The notes beneath the pieces were generated by a model, which worked only from the letters and a program-made list of their open reading frames with translations, searched no databases and had not been told where the DNA came from. Shown here in pieces: positions 56,642-64,000 of a stretch of 64,000 nt of DNA (position 1 is its first letter; each line of letters starts with the position of its first letter). Where the stretch lies: assembly GCA_014529385.2 (NCBI GenBank), contig CM043953.1:79908338-79972337 (forward strand). The letters are read 5' to 3'. The DNA is from Adiantum capillus-veneris (lineage: Eukaryota; Streptophyta; Polypodiopsida; Polypodiales; Pteridaceae). The translations under genes and the position numbers were made by a program.

Positions 56642-57562
56642 ATGTCTTCCCCCACCATCAAGACGCCGACATCGACAATGAAGACAACCTTCATGCTCAC
56701 GAACAAGAGGCTTGCACAATTGGAGAAGGACATGAAAGAATGGTGGATGGAGAGAGAGATATGGAGGGAGGAGAAAGCCACCTTCATCAAGCTATGGAAC
56801 GAAGAGAAGGAGGACATGAGAGCGGAAATCCAAAACCTCAAAGAGGAGAAGGAGAGAAGGGAACGGGAGAACGAGAAGGAGAGGGAGAGATGGAGGAAAG
56901 AACAAGAAGAGATGAAGGCACAAATCGATCTCCTTCATGCTTCCATCACATCCCTCACCCCCGAGGAAGGAGAGATTAAAGAGGAGGCTAAGGAAGCCCT
57001 CAAGGAGGAGATCACCAAAGCCCTCACCGCAAGCATTGAGGACAAATTAGAGGCCACCAAAGAAGGATGGGTCGGAGTGGTCAAAAAGAATATCAAGAAG
57101 GTAGCAAGAGAGGAAACCCAAAAAGATGAGGTACTCATCGTACACACAACCATCGAGGAGGAGAAGATGCGACAAGCTCGCCGTCTCAATGTGCGAGTGA
57201 CCGGCATCAAAGAAGAAGAAGGGTCTACACCCGAGAGCGATGGGAAAGCCTTATGCAAGAAAGTGGGATACAAGGAAGAAGAGATCCCTTTCTCCAAAGT
57301 TTGGAGAGCCGGCAAAGATCCAAAGAAGAGAGCTCTCATCCTCCAATTCGCCTCCGAGGAGTCTCGAACTTCTTTCCTCCGAAAGAGGGTCATCTTGAGA
57401 GGGCTAGAAGGCCCCCCGATTTATCTTGATGATGACCTCACAAAGATGCAACAAGATCACCGTCGCGCGTGCATGCCTAGAGTCCACCAAGCCCGCAAAG
57501 AAGGGAAGAAGGCAATATATCGAGATGGCAGGGTCATCATTGATGGCAAGACCATCGCATAG
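56642..57562 (+). CDS. LINE ORF1 protein (coiled coil plus RRM-like)
   Basis: 306 residues. Residues about 15-105 are Glu/Lys-rich heptad-like sequence (a coiled coil, probably for trimer formation). Residues about 185-305 (LNVRVTGIKEEEG ... ALILQFASEESRTSFLRKR ... IYRDGRVIIDG) resemble the RRM and C-terminal domain of L1 ORF1 proteins, which bind element RNA and form the RNP. The stop is UAG followed by GGA, and the frame stays open into ORF2. Intact. Confidence 0.88.
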   Translation: MSSPTIKTPTSTMKTTFMLTNKRLAQLEKDMKEWWMEREIWREEKATFIKLWNEEKEDMRAEIQNLKEEKERRERENEKERERWRKEQEEMKAQIDLLHASITSLTPEEGEIKEEAKEALKEEITKALTASIEDKLEATKEGWVGVVKKNIKKVAREETQKDEVLIVHTTIEEEKMRQARRLNVRVTGIKEEEGSTPESDGKALCKKVGYKEEEIPFSKVWRAGKDPKKRALILQFASEESRTSFLRKRVILRGLEGPPIYLDDDLTKMQQDHRRACMPRVHQARKEGKKAIYRDGRVIIDGKTIA

Positions 57563-58579
57563 GGACTCGCGGCCTGTGGGACACACGAGGAGATTCATGT
57601 CACGGTTTGGAATTGCAATGGAGACCTATGGACACACCCAGAGAGACTTGAGGAGGTGATGAGAGCTCGAGACATCATTCTACTTACAGAGACACACGAG
57701 AGCCCAGAGAGAGGGTTACCACGGATACATGGTTTCCAATGGGAGTCTCTACATCGGGGATGTATGCGCCAGCACACCACTCGCGGTTCAGGAGGAGTGG
57801 CCATACTCTTTAGACAGGGGCTTCACAGCAGACTACAGATTGTTGCCCGGGACCCACAGGCCCGATACATGTGGATTCGCCTCGAGCTCTCACGAGACAG
57901 GATCGTCTACATTGCCCTTTGCTACTTTGCTCCCACAGGCTCCAGATTCGCCCCTATTGAGCAGGAGTCACCGTACGCATGCCTCACGGAGGAGATTATG
58001 GAGTACTCCACACTGGGTGAAGTCTTCCTTATGGGAGACTTCAATGCTCGTACGCGCAGTGAGCAATGTGAGGCATATGACCACGAGGACCCAGAGGCAC
58101 TACACACTCTAGATGAGGAGGCTACTATGAGAGATACAGCAGACAGAGCTCCAGTCACAGCCTACGGACGACACCTACTTCGACTTGGCTCCCAGCACCG
58201 TCTCGTTATTTATAACGGGATGGCCCAGTGGCCCACCTCAGGGCGCCTGACTTGTATGCCACATGGAGTTACAGAGGGAGGGGGGAGTACAGTGGACTAT
58301 ATTCTGGGACCCAGGGAGGCTACACACCTTATCACATCCTTCACCATTCCACCCATACCCATCGGAGCCGACCACACATACCTCTCTTTCTCCATCACCG
58401 GAGATACCATCCCACACAGCTCCACAGCGCACACTCCACACATCACCATCCATTTCACACGAGCTAGCCCCTCTTTACTCGGCCGAGGTCGAGCATGGCC
58501 TATGCCTCCTCCACCCATCCACACCACTCTCAGTTCTCACATCACATATCTCTTCCGTTCTCCACACTTCAGCTATTAG
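57563..58579 (+). CDS. LINE ORF2 N-part: APE-type endonuclease, in frame after ORF1 stop
   Basis: Open from the codon after the ORF1 UAG to 58579. EN motifs: VWNCNG (about 57608), LLTETHE (57680), ARYMWIRLE, MGDFNART (58030) and GADHTYLSF (58363). All main catalytic residues (Asn, Glu, GDFN, Asp-His) are present. The first in-frame ATG (57656) lies after WNCNG, so starting there would remove it. The frame changes near 58470 where the RT begins. Confidence 0.9.
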   Translation, partial: GLAACGTHEEIHVTVWNCNGDLWTHPERLEEVMRARDIILLTETHESPERGLPRIHGFQWESLHRGCMRQHTTRGSGGVAILFRQGLHSRLQIVARDPQARYMWIRLELSRDRIVYIALCYFAPTGSRFAPIEQESPYACLTEEIMEYSTLGEVFLMGDFNARTRSEQCEAYDHEDPEALHTLDEEATMRDTADRAPVTAYGRHLLRLGSQHRLVIYNGMAQWPTSGRLTCMPHGVTEGGGSTVDYILGPREATHLITSFTIPPIPIGADHTYLSFSITGDTIPHSSTAHTPHITIHFTRASPSLLGRGRAWPMPPPPIHTTLSSHITYLFRSPHFSY

Positions 58580-61274
58580 CTCTTTTCCACACACCACTCA
58601 CACAGGACGCACTCCCCCTCCCGGGACTATGCCTCAGAACCGCTGGTATGAAGATGAGTGCAGAGAGCTATACCGACGCCTCCGTGCACGGCGAGCCTTA
58701 GGAGAGATCACAGAGAGAGAGGCCAGACGGCATATGAAGACGCTGACACGCCAAAAGCGGCGAGCATTCGAGGAGGCACAGGAGCTTGAGCTATACCGCC
58801 TATTCATGAGCATGGATAGCGCGACGGCATGGCGCACCCTGCGCGAGCCACGTCCGACTACAGCTATTGAGGATCCACAGATATGGCATGATTATGCAGA
58901 GCGACTTTATGAGGTGCCAGGGCAGCCTCCTATCCCACAGCCACACGGGCCACGCCCCACGTGCTCCTCCTTCTTTACAGCAGAGATGGTAGAGAGGGCC
59001 ATACACCGCATGCAGCACAGACGATCAGCTGACCATACTGGATTACAGAGTGAGCACATCATTTATGCGGCCTCCACTATAGCCCCGTTGATTGCACATG
59101 TCTTCAACCGGGCTATAGGGGAGGGCTTCCCAGAGGAGTGGACACAGCACACCATAGTGCCTATCCACAAATCTGCCGACACCCTGGTCCCAGGGAACTA
59201 CAGGACTATCATGATTGGCCACACGATGGCCAAGCTATATGGAGCAGTACTTGAGGCACAGCTCAGCCGCTACGCAGAGACCGAGGGTTTACGAGCTCCA
59301 GGCCAGGCAGGTTTCAGACGAGCTTTCTCCACCACTGATCACATCTTCGTTCTGCGCTGCCCCATTGATGGGGCAAAGGCGCGGAAGAAGAGGCTTTACT
59401 GCTGCTTTGTGGATTTCCGCAAGGCCTTTGACACAGTCCCACGCGAGAGACTCTTCCAGCGCCTTCACAGCATTGGGGTACCAACAGAGATGATTTGGGC
59501 CATATATCCTCTCTACGAGAGGGTGACAGGTCGAGTTCGTTGCCCAGGCGGTTTTTCAGAGACCATTGCTAGCACCATTGGTGTTAAGCAAGGATGCCCA
59601 CTCTCCCCGACACTCTTTGGGCTATACATCGACGAGATCTCCGACTACATACTGCGAGCAGGGGGAGACGGGAGCGACTTGGCAGGTACTCCGGTCCACA
59701 TCATGTTATATGCTGATGATATTGTGTTGATTTCAGAGTCACCCGAGGGCTTGCAACGCCATCTTGAGGCCTTGGACAAATTCAGCACACACAGGGGGTT
59801 GACTGTGAACCTTGGCAAAACCAAGGTCATGATCTTTCACACATCCAGTGCAGTGAGGAGCGCTGCCACCTTCACAGCAGCAGGAGGACAGGTTGATGTA
59901 GTCACCTCCTATGTCTACCTTGGCATCACATTCACCAGCCTACCAGGACCCTTCACTATGAGGCAGGCTGCTGCTGACAGGCTCACCCGAGGATATGCAG
60001 CTCTAACCATGCTAGAGCGGAGGTGCCACTAGGCACACTTTCAGGAGCCCCGCACGAAGGGGTGGCTTTTCGACACCTTAGGCACCCCGGCCTTGATGTA
60101 CTCGGCGGCAGTATGGGCACCAGGATTGACAGCTGACCAGTGGACACAGCTTGAGAGGCCACACGTATGTATGATCTCACGCTTGCTCCGCAGCAAGAAG
60201 ACAGTGCCACATGACATTATTAGAGCCGAGCTCGCCACACCACCTATGGTTGTAGAGGCACTATTCCAGACAGTTTGCTTCATCCAGAGGATGAGAGAGC
60301 TACCTCCTGACAGACTTACTCGTAGAGCATTTGAGGCAGCTATACAGCTATCAGAGAGTGGGCATGAGAGAGCATGGTACTCACAGGTCAAAGCATGGTT
60401 TGAGGGACACGGTCTTGACATGGAGAGCCTACCACCATTCCAGTACGACCCCCACTCACCATATATTCACCTCTCTCGCAGTGAGAGGAACTTGGTATTG
60501 AGACAGGATCTGTGGCAGCTATACACTAGGAGAGTCTGGGAGTCACCTGGCTTGGGGACGAGGATGTCAGATTACAGAGACCAGTTTCTCACCATATTAT
60601 CTGGGGGGTTCATACAGAGACCACGCTATATGGACACATATGCCACATAGCTCACGGGTGGCGATTGGTCAGCTGACAGTGGCTTCACACAGGTTAGAGA
60701 TTGAGATCGGGACACACTGGTGTTCCCAGGGAGGAGCGAGTCTGCAGAGCCTGCACAGAGGAGGTGGAGAGTGAGGAGCACTTTGTATGTAGATGCAGAG
60801 CATACACTGAGATCAGAGGCAGGTATGAGGCCTTATTCAGAGGACAGCCCACTCTCCGAGAGATCATGGACTCTCGAGATCAGAGACAGCTCGGACGTTT
60901 CTTACTAGAGATACAGAGCCATCGGGACACACTACTACAGCCACACAGCTACACAGACAGAGGGGAGACAGTCGCAGCTCACAGACTTCTTTCAGAGGAT
61001 TGCCGCCCCTCCCTCACCAGACACTCAGAGGGGAGTGACACTCCCACAGGCGGAGGTGAGCCGAGCTAGACGACGACCACGAGTCACAGGCTACAGGGGC
61101 GCGAGCTCCCACCACCGACAGATCGAGGAGATTCGAGCCCGAGAGCGCCGTGCCACTGAGGAGCGAGTAGCTCAGATGAGGGCCGACCCGACAGCTTTCA
61201 TCCGGGTAGCCTTGGCACCAGCCCCGCCCATGTACCACATCTTACATCCCCCCATTAGTATAGGATGGAGCTAG
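58470..61274 (+). pseudogene. LINE ORF2 C-part: RT and zinc region
   Basis: RT fingers and palm: DHTGLQSEHIIYA, GNYRTIMIGHTMAKLYGAVL, CFVDFRKAFDTVP, IGVKQGCPLSPTLFGLY, catalytic LYADDIVLISESP at about 59707, NLGKTKVMIFHTS. TAG at 60030. Then thumb MISRLLRSKKTVPHDIIRAE, LPPFQYDPHSP, and zinc motif CRAC-x6-E-x2-EHF-x2-C near 60745. Frame breaks near 60650 and 60700. It ends in an Arg-rich tail and a stop at 61272. Confidence 0.9.
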
Positions 61275-61507
61275 ATAGCTTGATGCATTCTCATGATTGT
61301 ACTACCTTGAGCATATAGACATGCATATACCTCTAGAGAGATAGAGCTTCATCCCTCCTCAGATACTCCACTACCTACATTCAGTTCAGTTTTGTATCAG
61401 TTTTGTTTCATTTGTCTTTCCGATAGACGGATGACATACACACCATGTACATCTGTTTTGTCTCATAGGCCGATTTCGGCCTGACATAGACGTTAAAAAT
61501 CTTTCTT

Positions 61508-62036
<529 letters not shown>

Positions 62037-62106
<70 letters not shown>
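62037..62106. repeat. (CT)n microsatellite, 70 bp
   Basis: Separates a family-1 tail from a family-2 truncated copy. Confidence 0.98.
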
Positions 62107-62109
<3 letters not shown>

Positions 62110-62431
62110 CAGCTTTCATCCGGGTAGCCTTGGCACCAGCCCCGCCCATGTACCACATCTTACATCCCCCCATTTGTACAGGATGGAGCTAGAGAGCTTG
62201 ATGCATTCTCATGATTGTACTACCTTGAGCATATAGACATGCATATACCCCTAGAGATAGAACCCCATCCCTCCTCAGATACTCCATTACCTACATTCAG
62301 TTCAGTTTTGTATCAGTTTTGTTTCATTTGTCTTTCCGATAGACGGATGACATACACGCCATGTACATTTGATTTGTCTCATAGGCCGATTTCGGCCTGA
62401 CATAGACGTTAAAAATCTTTCTTTCTTTCTT

Positions 62432-62435
<4 letters not shown>
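62107..62435 (+). mobile_element. Family-2 LINE, 3' end copy
   Basis: Nearly the same as 61190-61513, beginning 'acagctttcatccgggtagcc'. It includes the ORF2 stop, 3' UTR, hairpin at 62383-62398 and (tttc)n tail. Confidence 0.9.

Positions 62436-62520
<85 letters not shown>
62436..62520. repeat. (CT)n microsatellite, about 85 bp
   Basis: One interruption (tct tct at about 62472). It separates a family-2 tail from the 5' end of another family-2 element. Confidence 0.97.

Positions 62521-64000
<1,480 letters not shown>

Overview
The window looks like nuclear DNA of a vascular plant with a large, repeat-rich genome; a fern is my tentative guess from genome style, and nothing in the sequence proves it. 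The evidence for a plant is one split host gene encoding a plant-type VPS13 (a giant lipid-transfer protein with an internal PH domain), with GT/AG introns of up to about 31 kb that are filled with LINEs and LTR retrotransposons.

Host gene. VPS13 runs on the minus strand, right to left, with 20 recognisable exons in three clusters: 52493-50501 (8 exons, including the PH domain), 38770-37098 (5 exons) and 6187-2811 (7 exons). Both ends of the gene lie outside the window or outside what I can recognise. The clusters are separated by an 11.7 kb intron (38771-50500) and a 30.9 kb intron (6188-37097). All exon joins keep the frame. Two exons carry nearby partial duplications.

Repeats inside the gene. 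6.2-32.9 kb is mainly a stack of 5'-truncated copies of one LINE family (family 1), mostly in the gene's orientation. It is interrupted by a solo LTR with a 5-bp target duplication (7115-8590) and by a decayed Ty3/gypsy element (16927-22750) whose right side meets an inverted LTR (22751-24146). 33-37 kb holds an LTR of a second family, a hAT transposase pseudogene and the 3' end of an L1-like LINE. 39-50 kb holds further LINE copies, a copia fragment inside one of them, an LTR with a tRNA-Met-like primer site, an L1-like LINE inserted in that LTR's (GT)n tract, and a gypsy gag fragment.

LINE array. 52.77-64.0 kb is a head-to-tail array of plus-strand LINEs separated by long (CT)n tracts. It includes a near-complete family-2 element (56214-61513) and the 5' half of a second, about 96% identical in ORF1 protein, cut by the window end.

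Most interesting signals. (1) Families 1 and 2 share a 3' hairpin with compensatory changes, followed by short pyrimidine-rich tail repeats. (2) Copies repeatedly sit next to (CT)n tracts, suggesting microsatellite or pyrimidine-tract targeting. (3) In both families ORF1 and the endonuclease-RT ORF2 are in the same frame, separated by one stop codon (UGA-C or UAG-G), with no usable AUG before the endonuclease in two of the three arrangements, suggesting stop readthrough. (4) Two LINE 3' ends lie just upstream of VPS13 splice acceptors. No tRNA, rRNA, CRISPR or prokaryotic feature was seen.
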